Numbered from the stretch's first letter, positions 16,343 to 28,365 are shown. The stretch: 53,231 bases of DNA from DATLMR01 sp035634255 (GCA_035634255.1 DASQDI010000059.1:1-53231), one strand, 5' to 3'. The notes: generated by a model not told the origin, from the sequence alone. Numbers and translations are program-made.

Positions 16343-19083
16343 GCAAAGAGAATCACCCGTCTGACAACGCCGGGCTGGATGAGTGCGGCTGCTGCGAGGG
16401 CGAGCCCGAGCGCCCCGCGACCTACAACCGCCCCGGCCTCCCGACTCTCTCCTATCGGATCGGCACGCATGCGTCTTTCTTTCGGAGGATGGTCGCGGGC
16501 CTGAGCGACGCGACAATCCCCGATGGGCAGCACGCGGGCGCGCGGCCGCTCGACGCCTTGGCCACCCGCGCGCCGGACGACCCTTCGGTCTCCCTGCTCG
16601 ACGCCGCGGCGACCGTCGCCGACGTGCTGGCCTTCTATCAGGAGCGCATCGCGAACGAGGTCTACCTCCGCACCTCTTCCGAGCGCCGCTCGGTGCTGGA
16701 ACTGGCCCGAGCCATCGGGTACGAGTTGAACCCCGGAGTCTCGGCCTCGACTTACCTCGCCTTCACGCTCGACGATCTTCCCGGCGCGCCCACGGTCTCC
16801 GAGGTACCGAAAGGCACGAGGGTCCAGAGCGTGCCCCCTCAGGGGAAGCAGCCCCAGACCTTCGAGACGGTTGAAGAGATCACGGCGCGCGCGGAGTGGG
16901 GGGCGATCCGCCCCCGGTTGACGCAGCCGCAGTTGTTGCAGGGCGACGTGCCTCACCTCTTCCTGAAAGGCGCGGAGACGAATCTCAAAAAGGGCGACCG
17001 CGTGCTGATAGTCAAAGGGAACACCTTCGACAATGATGTCGTGGTGCATTCGGTGAAAGAGGTCGAGGTGCGGGCGGATCAGGGGACGACGCACGTGCTC
17101 TTCGCCCCCCCGCCCATCGGCATACTGGCCTACGAGACCCCGACGTGGCTGGACTCGGGGACGATTGACACGAACGTCGAGATGAAGAGCTCGACGGTTC
17201 AGGATTACATAATCGGCAAGAGGTGGACGGACCGCGACCTGAACGTCTTTCTGAGCGTCAACAACTGGGACAAAGGCAAGCTGCTCGATCACCTCGCGCG
17301 GCTGCGCCCGACCCTCGAAGTCGCGCAGGACGTGCAGGTGTTCGCCCTGCGCGAGCGGCTCGGATTCTTCGGCCACAACGCGCCCCTGTTTCAGAGCCTT
17401 CCGAAAGACGCCAACGGCAACGTGCTCTACCCCGGACAGGACTGGGACGGCGGCTGGGGCATATGGCTCGACCCATCCGTGAACGCTTTGAGCTTTTACT
17501 CCGAGGCCGATGTCTATCTCGAAAGATCGGTGCCGGGCGTCATCCCCGCGAGCTGGGTCTTCTTCCAGAGGTCGGACGGCTACGGCGAGGCGTTCAGGGT
17601 GCTGAGCGTTAGCGAGAAGTCTCTGGCGATTTTCGCGATAACGGGCAAGGCCACGGGCCTCGTCCTGGCCGACCATAACAGCAAAGACCTGGGGAATAAT
17701 AACCCGGACAAGAACCCCGGCTTTCTCGTCCGTAACACTACCGCCTTCGTGCAGAGCGAGCGGCTGGAGCTGGACGCCCTGCCGTTCCTCGACGACATAC
17801 AGGCGGGCGAGACGAAGATACTGCTCGACAGGCTGATGCTCGGCTTCAGGGCGGGGCAGGCGATCATCATCACGGGCGAGCGCGCGGACGCGCCGGGAGT
17901 CACGAACAGCGAGGCGCTCGCCGTGGCATCGGTCAATCACTTCGCGGGCTACACGGAACTGACCTTCGACGCGGGATTGCAGCACTCTTATAAACGCGAC
18001 ACCGTGACGCTCAACGCCAACGTCGCGCTCGCCACGCACGGCGAGACCGTGCGAGAAATATTAGGCAGCGGCAAAAACTCCGAGCCGCACCAGCGCTTCG
18101 TGTTGAAGCGGCCCCCGCTCTCGCATGTCCCCGCGCTCACGCCGTCGGGCGCGAAGGCCGAGCTTGCCGTGCGCGTGAGCAATATTTTGTGGGACCCCGC
18201 GCCGTCCCTGTACGGCCTCGACTCGCGGAGCCAGAGTTACGTCGTGCGGGTCGGCGACGACGGGCGGGCCTCCGTCATCTTCGGCGACGGCAAGCGGGGC
18301 GCGCGCCTGCCTTCGGGCGCGGAGAACATAGTTGCGAGCTACCGAACGGGCACGGGGCCGGATGGCGAGGTCGACGCCGGCAGTCTGACCTTGCTTCAAA
18401 GCCGGCCGCTCGGCATCCGAGGGGTCACCAACCCTCTCCCGGCGAGCGGCGCGGCCGCGCCTCAGAGGCTCGAAGACGCCCGCGAGAATGCGCCTCTCAC
18501 CGTGCTGACTCTGGACCGGATGGTCTCGCTTCAGGATTACGAAGACTTCACGCGCTCGTTCGCCGGGATAGGCAAGGCGCAGGCCGTGGCCCTCTGGACC
18601 GGGGAGACTCGCCTCGTCCATATCACCATCGCCGCGAGCAGCGGCAAGGTGGTGGATAAGAGCTCGAACCTTTACGTCAACCTGCTCAAAACGATCAACG
18701 CCTTCCGCGACCCGGCGCAGCAGGTGCTCGTGGACAGCTACAGGGCTTTGTCGTTCGACGTGTCCGCGAACGTGATAATCGACCCGCGCCACGAAGCCCC
18801 ATCGGTGCGGGCGGAGGTCGAAGCGGCCCTGCTCCGGGCCTTCGCCTTCCCGCGCCGCGCCTTCGGGCAGGCGGTGTCGGCGGCGGAAGTGATGACGGTG
18901 ATCCAGACGGTCGGGGGGGTGATCGCCTGCGACATAGACGCGCTTCACCTGTCCGGCGACCCGGCGGCCCTGAATCAGATATTGCTCGCGGCGACCGCGC
19001 ACGAGCAGAGCAACGAGATCAACCCCGGCGAGTTGCTGCTGATCAACCCGCTCGGGGTGAAGGTGAAAGAGGTGAAGCAATGA
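16339..19083 (+). CDS. Baseplate J-like protein 2 (gp6-like)
   Basis: This 914-residue protein is a second J-type wedge protein related to the preceding gene product. Both share ATVADVLAFYQERIANEVYL-type helices early on (here residues ~90-115) and the later core SYVVRVGDDGRASVIFGDGK, ASYRTGTGPDGEVDAG and SLQDYEDFTRSFAGIGKAQ. The N-terminus has a short CGCCEGE cysteine cluster (residues 15-18) of unknown meaning. The middle ~350 residues are less conserved and probably hold inserted beta domains. Two J-like proteins in tandem are usual in eCIS, where they form a heterodimeric wedge. Coupled by 4-bp overlaps on both sides. Confidence 0.92.
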   Translation: MSKENHPSDNAGLDECGCCEGEPERPATYNRPGLPTLSYRIGTHASFFRRMVAGLSDATIPDGQHAGARPLDALATRAPDDPSVSLLDAAATVADVLAFYQERIANEVYLRTSSERRSVLELARAIGYELNPGVSASTYLAFTLDDLPGAPTVSEVPKGTRVQSVPPQGKQPQTFETVEEITARAEWGAIRPRLTQPQLLQGDVPHLFLKGAETNLKKGDRVLIVKGNTFDNDVVVHSVKEVEVRADQGTTHVLFAPPPIGILAYETPTWLDSGTIDTNVEMKSSTVQDYIIGKRWTDRDLNVFLSVNNWDKGKLLDHLARLRPTLEVAQDVQVFALRERLGFFGHNAPLFQSLPKDANGNVLYPGQDWDGGWGIWLDPSVNALSFYSEADVYLERSVPGVIPASWVFFQRSDGYGEAFRVLSVSEKSLAIFAITGKATGLVLADHNSKDLGNNNPDKNPGFLVRNTTAFVQSERLELDALPFLDDIQAGETKILLDRLMLGFRAGQAIIITGERADAPGVTNSEALAVASVNHFAGYTELTFDAGLQHSYKRDTVTLNANVALATHGETVREILGSGKNSEPHQRFVLKRPPLSHVPALTPSGAKAELAVRVSNILWDPAPSLYGLDSRSQSYVVRVGDDGRASVIFGDGKRGARLPSGAENIVASYRTGTGPDGEVDAGSLTLLQSRPLGIRGVTNPLPASGAAAPQRLEDARENAPLTVLTLDRMVSLQDYEDFTRSFAGIGKAQAVALWTGETRLVHITIAASSGKVVDKSSNLYVNLLKTINAFRDPAQQVLVDSYRALSFDVSANVIIDPRHEAPSVRAEVEAALLRAFAFPRRAFGQAVSAAEVMTVIQTVGGVIACDIDALHLSGDPAALNQILLAATAHEQSNEINPGELLLINPLGVKVKEVKQ

Positions 19084-21257
19084 GCGACCCGGCCTCCGAC
19101 CGCCTCTACAACCTGCTGCCCTCGATCTACAGGCTGCGCGACGCGGAGCAGGGCGAGCCATTGCGCGCGCTCCTGTCCGTCATTGAGCGCGAGCTGCGGC
19201 GGATCGAAACCGACATAGGCGGGCTTTATGAAAACATGTTCGTGGAGACGTGCGACGAGTGGGTGGTGCCTTACATCGGGGACTTGCTCGGCGTTCGCGG
19301 GCTGCACTCGATAAGCGGCATAGGGTTCAGCCAGCGCGCTTACGTCGCCAACACCCTCTCGTACCGGCGGAGCAAAGGCACGGCGGCGGTGCTTGAAAGG
19401 CTCGCGCGCGACGTGACGGGCTGGCCCGCGCACGCGGTCGAGTTCTTTCAGACGCTCGCGACCACCCAATACTCCAACCACATCCGCCCCGGCAATCACC
19501 GCACGCCCGATCTTCGGGACGCGAATTCGTTGAACCTGCTGGACGGGCCGTTCGACCGGATAGCGCACACGGCCGACGTGCGCCACATCGCGCGCCGCAG
19601 GGGGCGGCACAACATCCCGAACGTCGGGCTGTTTCTGTGGCGTCTGCAAAGCTACCCGCTCAACGCGGTGAAGTCGGAAGGGAAGCCGGGCGTGAGCCCG
19701 AGGCAGGCTGACGCGCCTCACGAGTACGGCTATCACTTCAGCCCTCTCGGCAATCCCTCGCCCCTGTTCACATCGATGGGCGGCGAGGGGTCGGATGAAG
19801 AACTGCTCGTCCCGTCGGCCATTCGGCCTCTGGCATTCTACCTGGACCTGAAGCGCTATCAGGAGCTCTACGAGTCGGTCGGCCCGCTCGACCGCCCGGC
19901 CAACAGCGATTACTACGGGCCGGAGCGCAGCTTCCAAATCGTGAAGGATGGGACGCCCGTGCCGCCTCTCGACGTGATGTGCAAGAACCTGAGCGCGTGG
20001 GAGAGGCCCCCTTCCGGCAAGGTCGCGGTGGATGTCGAGCTCGGCCGCCTCGCCTTCGCCGCGGGCGAAGAGCCGCAGGAGGTCTCGGTCGATTACAACT
20101 ACGGCTTCAGCGCGGACATCGGCGGGGGGCCTTACGACCGCAGGGATGTCCTGGCGGAGACCGGCCCGGAGACGGCTCTGATCACAGTGGGGCAGGGGAC
20201 CGCCATCGGCACGCTTGAGGGGGCTTTGCAGGAATGGGAGAACCAGGGCAAGCCGAAGTCCGTCATTCGCATCGACGACGACGCGACGTACGAGGTGCCG
20301 CCCCTGACCATCGAGCTCCCGAATAAAGGCCGGCTCGTCATCGAATCGTCCGACGGCCGCAGGCCGCACCTCCGGCTCGGGGACAGGCTGAAGGTGGTCG
20401 GGCCTTCGGACCCGGCGACGGTCGCCGACACCGCGTCGCTCGCGCTCGGAGGGCTGCTCGTCGAGGGTGCGATAGAGGCCGAGGGCAAGCTCGATCTCGC
20501 GATAACCGACTGCACGCTCGTGCCGGGCATTTCGCTCGACGAAGACGGGCTGCCTCCGGACCCGTATGAAGCAAGCCTTGTCGTCGGCGGCGATGACCTG
20601 TCCGAGCTCGTAGTCTCTATCGAGAGAAGCATCACCGGGCCTCTCAAGCTTCCCAAGGCATGCGAGGGCCTGACGATTCGCGACAGCATAATCGACGCGC
20701 CCGTGGGCAAAGGCGCGTCCGAGCCCGCGAGGCCCGCCATTGCCTCGGACGATGCGGGCGACGAGCCGGGGCCTCCCGTCACTATCGAACGCTCGACGGT
20801 CTTCGGCAAGGTCCACGTGAAAGAGCTGCGCCTCGCGTCGGAGGTGATATTCACGGCGACCGTGCTGGCCGAGCGCAAGCAGGCGGGTTGCGTGCGGTTC
20901 AGCCACGTCCCCGAAGGCTCGAAGACTCCGCGCCGTTACTACTGCCAGCCGGAGCTCGAGCTGGGCCGCCGCGCGAAAGAACTGGGGCTCGATTCGGCGG
21001 AGGGCCTGCCGACCGGGGAGCGCGACCGCATCGTGACGAGGCTCAGGCCGCGGTTTACGTCGACGAGGTACGGCGGCCCCGCCTTCTCTCAACTGGGCGA
21101 CGACTGCGCGGAAGAGATCCGCACGGGCGCGGAGGACGGCTCGGAGATGGGCGCGTTCTCTCACCTGAAGCAGCCGCAGAGGGAAGCCAACCTGCGGGCG
21201 GCCCTCAACGAGTACCTGCGCTTCAGTCTCGAAGCGGGCATCATCTTCGTTACATAA
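19080..21257 (+). CDS. Tail protein I-like baseplate/fibre-connector with beta-rich C-terminus
   Basis: This 725-residue protein has an N-terminal P2 gpI-like segment (residues ~1-210): RLYNLLPSIYRLRDAEQGEP, ETDIGGLYENMFVETCDEWV, VPYIGDLLGVRGL, and YVANTLSYRRSKGTAAVLE. In other systems this domain anchors fibres to the wedge. The rest is not gpI-like. Residues ~390-620 show short hydrophobic strands separated by turns (VIRIDDDATYEVPPLTIEL, LVIESSDGRRPHLRLG, LDLAITDCTLVPGISL, VTIERSTVFGKVHVKEL), suggesting a beta-helix or stacked-strand domain. I infer a role in attaching or forming the receptor-binding apparatus, together with the DUF6519 protein encoded next. Confidence 0.82.
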   Translation: MSDPASDRLYNLLPSIYRLRDAEQGEPLRALLSVIERELRRIETDIGGLYENMFVETCDEWVVPYIGDLLGVRGLHSISGIGFSQRAYVANTLSYRRSKGTAAVLERLARDVTGWPAHAVEFFQTLATTQYSNHIRPGNHRTPDLRDANSLNLLDGPFDRIAHTADVRHIARRRGRHNIPNVGLFLWRLQSYPLNAVKSEGKPGVSPRQADAPHEYGYHFSPLGNPSPLFTSMGGEGSDEELLVPSAIRPLAFYLDLKRYQELYESVGPLDRPANSDYYGPERSFQIVKDGTPVPPLDVMCKNLSAWERPPSGKVAVDVELGRLAFAAGEEPQEVSVDYNYGFSADIGGGPYDRRDVLAETGPETALITVGQGTAIGTLEGALQEWENQGKPKSVIRIDDDATYEVPPLTIELPNKGRLVIESSDGRRPHLRLGDRLKVVGPSDPATVADTASLALGGLLVEGAIEAEGKLDLAITDCTLVPGISLDEDGLPPDPYEASLVVGGDDLSELVVSIERSITGPLKLPKACEGLTIRDSIIDAPVGKGASEPARPAIASDDAGDEPGPPVTIERSTVFGKVHVKELRLASEVIFTATVLAERKQAGCVRFSHVPEGSKTPRRYYCQPELELGRRAKELGLDSAEGLPTGERDRIVTRLRPRFTSTRYGGPAFSQLGDDCAEEIRTGAEDGSEMGAFSHLKQPQREANLRAALNEYLRFSLEAGIIFVT

Positions 21258-21282
21258 CTTCATACGCTTGAGGATCAAAAAT

Positions 21283-24200
21283 ATGAAAGGTGACTTCACA
21301 CGATCCACTTTTAGGCCGAGGGAGCATTACAGCAGCGTGCGCATGCAGCAGGGCCGCGTGCAGCTTGACGCGGACTGGAACGAGCAGTCCGACATCGCCG
21401 CGCACCGCGTCGAGACCGAGGCGGTCGACGTGATCGGCAGGTGCGGCGCGCCCAAGCACAATCCGGGCTTCGGCATAATCACAGACGTGACCGCCCCGAC
21501 GCCCGAGCAGCAGGCCTTGCTCGACAACCTCGCGCCGGGGGATTTTCTCGTAGGCAAGGGCCGGTACTACGTCGACGGCATAATGTGCGAGAACGAAGAC
21601 GACATCGCGTTCACGGCGCAACCCGACATGCCGGGGACCCAGCCGGTGCTTGAGGCCGGGGTCTACGCGGCCTACCTGGACGTGTGGCGGAGACACATCA
21701 CGACGATTGAAGACCCCTCGATCCGTGAGGTCGCGCTCGGCGGGCCGGACACGGCGACGCGGGCCAAAACCGTATGGCAGATCAAGCTCGCCCTCCTTGA
21801 GGGTGGGGAGAAGGCGACCTGCTCCGACGACATAGAGCCGTGGCTGAAGAACGGCACCGGGAAACTTTCGGCGCGCGCGGAACCTCCGGCTTCGTCGCAA
21901 GGCCCCTGCGTGGTCGCTCCGGGCGCGGGCTACCGCAGGCTCGAAAACCAGCTCTACCGCGTGGAGATTCACAGGGGCAGCCTCGACCCCGAGGGGCCGA
22001 CCTACAAATGGTCGCGCGACAACGGCTCGGTCGTCGTGCCGGTTGAGCAGTTCAATTACTCGGGCGACGCGGCGAAGGTGAGGGTCAGGAGCCTCGGCAG
22101 GGACCGCGTGCTCGGGCTGAACATCGGCGATTGGGTCGAGGTGCTCGACGACGCTGCCGAACTGCACGGCGACCCCGGAACGCTCTTGCAGATCGACGAC
22201 ATCGACGCCGAGCAGAGGGTACTCATCCTGAGCGGCCCCGTCCCCGCTTCTGACATGGGCCTGCACCCTAAGGTGCGGCGCTGGGACTCGAAGCAGGAGT
22301 TCAAGGTGTCGGACGCGACTTCGGATTTCGTCGAGCTTGAGGACGGAGTTCAGATCAAGTTCGAGCCCGGCGATTTCAACACGGGCGATTACTGGACGAT
22401 CCCTGCCCGCACCGTGCCCGGAAAATTCGGGGACGTGGAGTGGCCCCGGGACGGCGCGAATAACCCCATCCCTCAGCCGCAGCAGGGCATCATCCATCAC
22501 TTCTGCAAGGTCGCCCTCGTGACCTTCGCGGGGGGCGAAGATGACATCGAGATCACGAAGGTGGAGGACTGCCGCCCCATCTTCCCCCCGCTCACCGAAC
22601 TGCCGCACGCGGGCGCGAGCTGCTGCACCGTGACGGTCGGGGAAGGCGGGGACTTCAAGGACATTCAGGAGGCGATCAACAGCGCGGAGGACGGCTCGAA
22701 AGTCTGCATACTGCCGGGGACCTACAACCTGCGCGACACGGTCGTGATCAGCGAAAGGCTCGACCTCACGGTGAGCGGCTGCGGCAGGCAGACGCGGATC
22801 ATCGGGCCTCCCGGCAAGACCGCCTTCGCAATCGTCGATCAGTCCAAGGGCGTCACCCTCCAATCGCTTTCGATCACCACTTCGGCGAAGGAGCCGAGCA
22901 TCCTGATGTCGGAGGCCCTGAGCCCGTCCGTCCTTAACTGCTTCGTGGCCAACCAGACCTCGGCCAGCACGGGCGCGCCGGAAACCGCCCCGCTCATAGA
23001 CGCGACCGACTGCAATCAGGTGAGCATAAAGCAGAATGAGCTTTTGCAGAATCGGTGGATGTATGCGATCAGGATGAGGGCCGCGCACTCCGTGGTCGAG
23101 GGCAATGCCATCAGGGGCGGAGGGATACTCCTGCGCTACGGCTCGATTGACGTGGTCATAAGGGACAACGAGATCACCATCCCCGGAGACGGCATCAACA
23201 GGGAGCCGGGCCCCGGCATTCAACTGGGCCTGATCGAAGAGCAGCCCTTGCCTCTGCCGATTGCGCAGGTGCAGATACTGGACAACTCGATCACCCGGAT
23301 GGGCGGCAGCGGCATCACCACCGCCATAGACGCGAAGCTCGAAACGCTCAGGAGCTGCGATAATCTCGTGATCGCCCGGAACCGGATCACCCATAATCTC
23401 GAATCGCCACCCAAGGATGTCTTCATACAGGAGACGACCGTCGCGGGAGGGATAGTCCTCGCGGTCACTTCTCAGGTCCGGATTTATGACAACCTGATCG
23501 CGTACAACGGCTCGCGGAGCGCGCCCGCCTGCGGCGTCTTCGCATGGGATTGCGACAGCCTCGACATAGACAGGAACTCCATACTCGATAACGGCGCGAT
23601 CAACCCGCCGGCCGATTCGAGGGCGTTTCAGGCGGGCATACTCGCGATGTTCGTGGTCGGGCACAACGAGAGCGACTCTCTGATGGAATTCCTGTCCAAG
23701 CAGGGCGGGGCGAACCCGGAGATTTTCAGCGCGCAGCAGACGGGCATACCCGCCCTGCGCGTCCACGATAACGTCGTGACCTGCCCCGAGGGTCACGCCC
23801 TGATCGCCTCCGCGCTGGGGTCGGTGTCCGTGGCCGACAACACTCTGACCTCCCGGAGCTACAGGGCGCAGCCCTTCAACCAGGGGCTCAATATTTTGAA
23901 CTTCGGGGCCTGCGTAGTCATCGTGAACTTCGGGGCCCCGGAATTCCGCGCGGAAGGGGCCGCCGGCATCACCTGGGAAAACATTCTGGCCGGGTCCGAC
24001 GACGAGGCCCTGAAAGAGATAAGGCTGCTGCCGGGCGGGCGCGTGAAGTTTCATGACAATCAGGTGACGCTGACGGGGGCCATACCGGTCCTCGGGAGTA
24101 TGGACTTCGCCGGGAGAGGCCCCGCGGACTTCGGGCCCGCCTGCGTCCATCTTATTTCGGTGGACGACATCTCGTTGCAGGACAATCAGGTCCGCTCCAT

Positions 24201-24411
24201 CATCAACGGGCCGGCGATGATCGCAGGCACCTCGGCGCAGGGCATGACCGTCCGCGCGTCGGGCAACCGCTTCGCGGAATTTCCGAACACGGCCTTCGCC
24301 TCTTACAGGAGCCTCGCGCCGGGGATGAATCTGACCGTCGGGAACGAGGCCACCCATTCCATCTTTGCCAACGGGCTCGTGATAAATAATCTTTCGCTAA
24401 ACGCGATCTGA
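21283..24411 (+). CDS. DUF6519 / right-handed beta-helix protein, putative eCIS tail fibre
   Basis: This ~1042-residue protein opens with MKGDFTRSTF and HYSSVRMQQGRVQLDADWNE, the signature of DUF6519-type proteins encoded in eCIS operons. Residues ~1-430 are the conserved domain. From ~445 (GEGGDFKDIQEAINSAEDGS) the sequence becomes a right-handed parallel beta-helix with repeated strand-turn units such as VVIRDNEITI, LVIARNRITHN, VRIYDNLIAYNGS and LRVHDNVVTCPEGHA. That pattern is common in phage tailspikes and carbohydrate-active enzymes. I chose ATG 21283 (SD TGAGGA 9 bases upstream) over the in-frame TTG at 21268. No catalytic residues can be assigned by eye. It may bind a surface polysaccharide. 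Confidence 0.83.
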   Translation: MKGDFTRSTFRPREHYSSVRMQQGRVQLDADWNEQSDIAAHRVETEAVDVIGRCGAPKHNPGFGIITDVTAPTPEQQALLDNLAPGDFLVGKGRYYVDGIMCENEDDIAFTAQPDMPGTQPVLEAGVYAAYLDVWRRHITTIEDPSIREVALGGPDTATRAKTVWQIKLALLEGGEKATCSDDIEPWLKNGTGKLSARAEPPASSQGPCVVAPGAGYRRLENQLYRVEIHRGSLDPEGPTYKWSRDNGSVVVPVEQFNYSGDAAKVRVRSLGRDRVLGLNIGDWVEVLDDAAELHGDPGTLLQIDDIDAEQRVLILSGPVPASDMGLHPKVRRWDSKQEFKVSDATSDFVELEDGVQIKFEPGDFNTGDYWTIPARTVPGKFGDVEWPRDGANNPIPQPQQGIIHHFCKVALVTFAGGEDDIEITKVEDCRPIFPPLTELPHAGASCCTVTVGEGGDFKDIQEAINSAEDGSKVCILPGTYNLRDTVVISERLDLTVSGCGRQTRIIGPPGKTAFAIVDQSKGVTLQSLSITTSAKEPSILMSEALSPSVLNCFVANQTSASTGAPETAPLIDATDCNQVSIKQNELLQNRWMYAIRMRAAHSVVEGNAIRGGGILLRYGSIDVVIRDNEITIPGDGINREPGPGIQLGLIEEQPLPLPIAQVQILDNSITRMGGSGITTAIDAKLETLRSCDNLVIARNRITHNLESPPKDVFIQETTVAGGIVLAVTSQVRIYDNLIAYNGSRSAPACGVFAWDCDSLDIDRNSILDNGAINPPADSRAFQAGILAMFVVGHNESDSLMEFLSKQGGANPEIFSAQQTGIPALRVHDNVVTCPEGHALIASALGSVSVADNTLTSRSYRAQPFNQGLNILNFGACVVIVNFGAPEFRAEGAAGITWENILAGSDDEALKEIRLLPGGRVKFHDNQVTLTGAIPVLGSMDFAGRGPADFGPACVHLISVDDISLQDNQVRSIINGPAMIAGTSAQGMTVRASGNRFAEFPNTAFASYRSLAPGMNLTVGNEATHSIFANGLVINNLSLNAI

Positions 24412-24421
24412 GGAGCAGACA

Positions 24422-24694
24422 ATGGAGAGCAAAAACCCGAACCAGGAAGAAGTGAGGGCCGCGCTTGATGAGGCATTCAAACAGATCTCGGACACGTCGG
24501 GAGGGGCTCTGGATGAATTCGTCAAGTTACAGGAGCGGCGCGTCGAGCGGCTGCGCGCGACGGAAGAGTATCTGAAGGAGACTCTGGGCGAGGACCACCC
24601 GGAAGTCCTCGCTCTGGGCGTCGCCTCTCAGGAGGTCGAGAAGCTGAAGGACGCGCTCAAGACGCGAGCCGGCCGTAGCCCCTCGGCCTCCTGA
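24422..24694 (+). CDS. Small helical protein closing the eCIS operon
   Basis: This 90-residue protein is highly charged and predicted almost entirely helical (residues 10-82), with heptad-like spacing in EFVKLQERRVERLRATEEYL and ASQEVEKLKDALKTR. It starts 11 bases after the DUF6519 gene with a GGAGCAGACA ribosome-binding site, so it is probably the last gene of the transcript. I do not recognise a family. The coiled-coil character and the position after the fibre-like protein would fit a chaperone or small fibre-assembly factor, but this is inference from position only. Confidence 0.7.
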   Translation: MESKNPNQEEVRAALDEAFKQISDTSGGALDEFVKLQERRVERLRATEEYLKETLGEDHPEVLALGVASQEVEKLKDALKTRAGRSPSAS

Positions 24695-24796
24695 GGGAGT
24701 CGCGGTGTCGCCCGGAAGTGCGTGCAGTCGGCCTTCTTCTGGTACTATCTTATAGACGGGTTGGACGCGCACTATTCTTTCTTCAAGAGGTAGGCT

Positions 24797-25657
24797 ATGC
24801 GATGGATCGGGCGTAGGCAGAGCGGGAACGTTGAGGATCGGAGAGGGCTTTCAACCGGGGGCGTAGTGGGAGGAGGACTCGGGACCCTCGTCATAGTCGT
24901 TTTGGCGATGTTTTTAGGGGTCGACCCTTCGGCGCTCTTACAGGAGGGCGGGCCGGTACCGGACGGCGGCACCGCCACCCGCCGCGCCACCGACCCGGCG
25001 GAGGATCAGGTCAAGCAGTTCGTCGGTGTCGTCGTGGCCGACACGGAAGACGTGTGGAACGAACTCCTGCCCACAACGGTCGGGAAGCCTTACCGCGTGC
25101 CGACCGTCGTCGTCTTTTCCAGGAGCACTCAATCGGGTTGCGGATTCGCCTCGGCAGCCACCGGCCCGTTCTACTGCCCCGCGGATGAAAAGATATATAT
25201 CGACCTGCAATTCTTCGAGGAGATGGCGAACCGCTTCCGGGCCGCGGGCGACTTCGCCCAGGCGTACGTGATCGCCCACGAGGTCGGGCACCACGTCCAG
25301 AAGTCCCTCGGGACTCTCACCGAAGTGAACGCGAGGCGCGGCCGCGTGAGCAACGCCGAGTACAACCGCCTCTCCGTCCGCCTTGAGCTACAGGCCGATT
25401 TCCTGGCCGGGGTCTGGGCCCATCACGCCCAGAGGACGAAAAACATCCTCGAACCGGGCGACGTGGAAGAAGCCCTGACCGCGGCCAACGCCATCGGGGA
25501 CGACCGCCTGCAAAAGCAGGCGCAGGGGCACGTGGTGCCGGACTCGTTCACGCACGGCACGTCCGCGCAGAGGGCCCGGTGGTTCCGCCTCGGGTTCGAG
25601 ACGGGAGATATGTCGCGCGTCATGGACCTCTTCAAGCTCGAATACAGTCAGTTGTAG
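24797..25657 (+). CDS. ypfJ: Neutral zinc metallopeptidase, YpfJ-like
   Basis: This 286-residue protein belongs to the YpfJ / KPN_02809 family of membrane-anchored zinc metallopeptidases. Visible features: RWIGRRQSGNVEDRR at the N-terminus, one membrane segment (VVGGGLGTLVIVVLAMFLGV, residues ~25-45), the catalytic HEVGH at 161-165 followed by HVQK, the family segments CGFASAATGPFYCPADEKIY and IDLQFFEEM, and a C-terminal LELQADFLAGVWAHHA with the likely third ligand region. The start is ATG 24797 after AAGAGGTAGG. It lies 102 bases downstream of the eCIS operon on the same strand. Family members are common outside eCIS, so a link is possible but not shown. Confidence 0.9.
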   Translation: MRWIGRRQSGNVEDRRGLSTGGVVGGGLGTLVIVVLAMFLGVDPSALLQEGGPVPDGGTATRRATDPAEDQVKQFVGVVVADTEDVWNELLPTTVGKPYRVPTVVVFSRSTQSGCGFASAATGPFYCPADEKIYIDLQFFEEMANRFRAAGDFAQAYVIAHEVGHHVQKSLGTLTEVNARRGRVSNAEYNRLSVRLELQADFLAGVWAHHAQRTKNILEPGDVEEALTAANAIGDDRLQKQAQGHVVPDSFTHGTSAQRARWFRLGFETGDMSRVMDLFKLEYSQL

Positions 25658-25671
25658 AGCGCGCGGCGCGC

Positions 25672-25673
<2 letters not shown>
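25657..25673. repeat. 17-base GC palindrome over two convergent stop codons
   Basis: An 8-base arm, one central G and the complementary 8-base arm cover the ends of the convergent peptidase and permease genes. It could form a tight hairpin that limits read-through from both sides, but there is no T-run after it, so it is not a standard intrinsic terminator. Confidence 0.4.
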
Positions 25674-28080
<2,407 letters not shown>

Positions 28081-28365
28081 ACTCTCTCCTGATCCTGCCT
28101 CTTTGAATGGCACGGGAGCCGCGGGCCGGCTTCCGGGTTTGCTCAGTCACAAATCATTTGCCGTGCCACGGAAGCGCGACTACTTAAATGGTGGAATGAA
28201 ACGGGAGCCGGGAATTGCTTTGCTCGGTTGTGGGATTCGGCGTGGCGAATCCGGGACGGAGCTTATTATGAGGGCCGCGCTCTGGCTTAATACGCTCGCG
28301 GCGTGGTATTAGTATTGCCCGTTTGCATTGACTGGGAATCGAAACCCCGCCGCGAGGGAGATGAC

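Noticed and set aside
16111..21308. Long minus-strand frames (16,111-18,039 and 18,975-21,308) under the J-like and gpI-like genes
   Set aside because: Same shadow effect; no family sequence and no ribosome-binding sites, and the plus-strand genes carry clear baseplate motifs.
21250..24357. A 1035-codon open frame on the minus strand opposite the DUF6519 gene
   Set aside because: It is a by-product of high-GC coding sequence on the other strand. Its translation is Arg/His/Pro-rich with no domain, while the plus frame has a clear DUF6519 and beta-helix pattern.
2..24694. Prophage or type VI secretion system
   Set aside because: No capsid, portal, terminase, lysis or integrase genes, and no TssJLM/ClpV-type genes. 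Pvc16-like, AAA+, DUF4157 and DUF6519 genes point to an eCIS.
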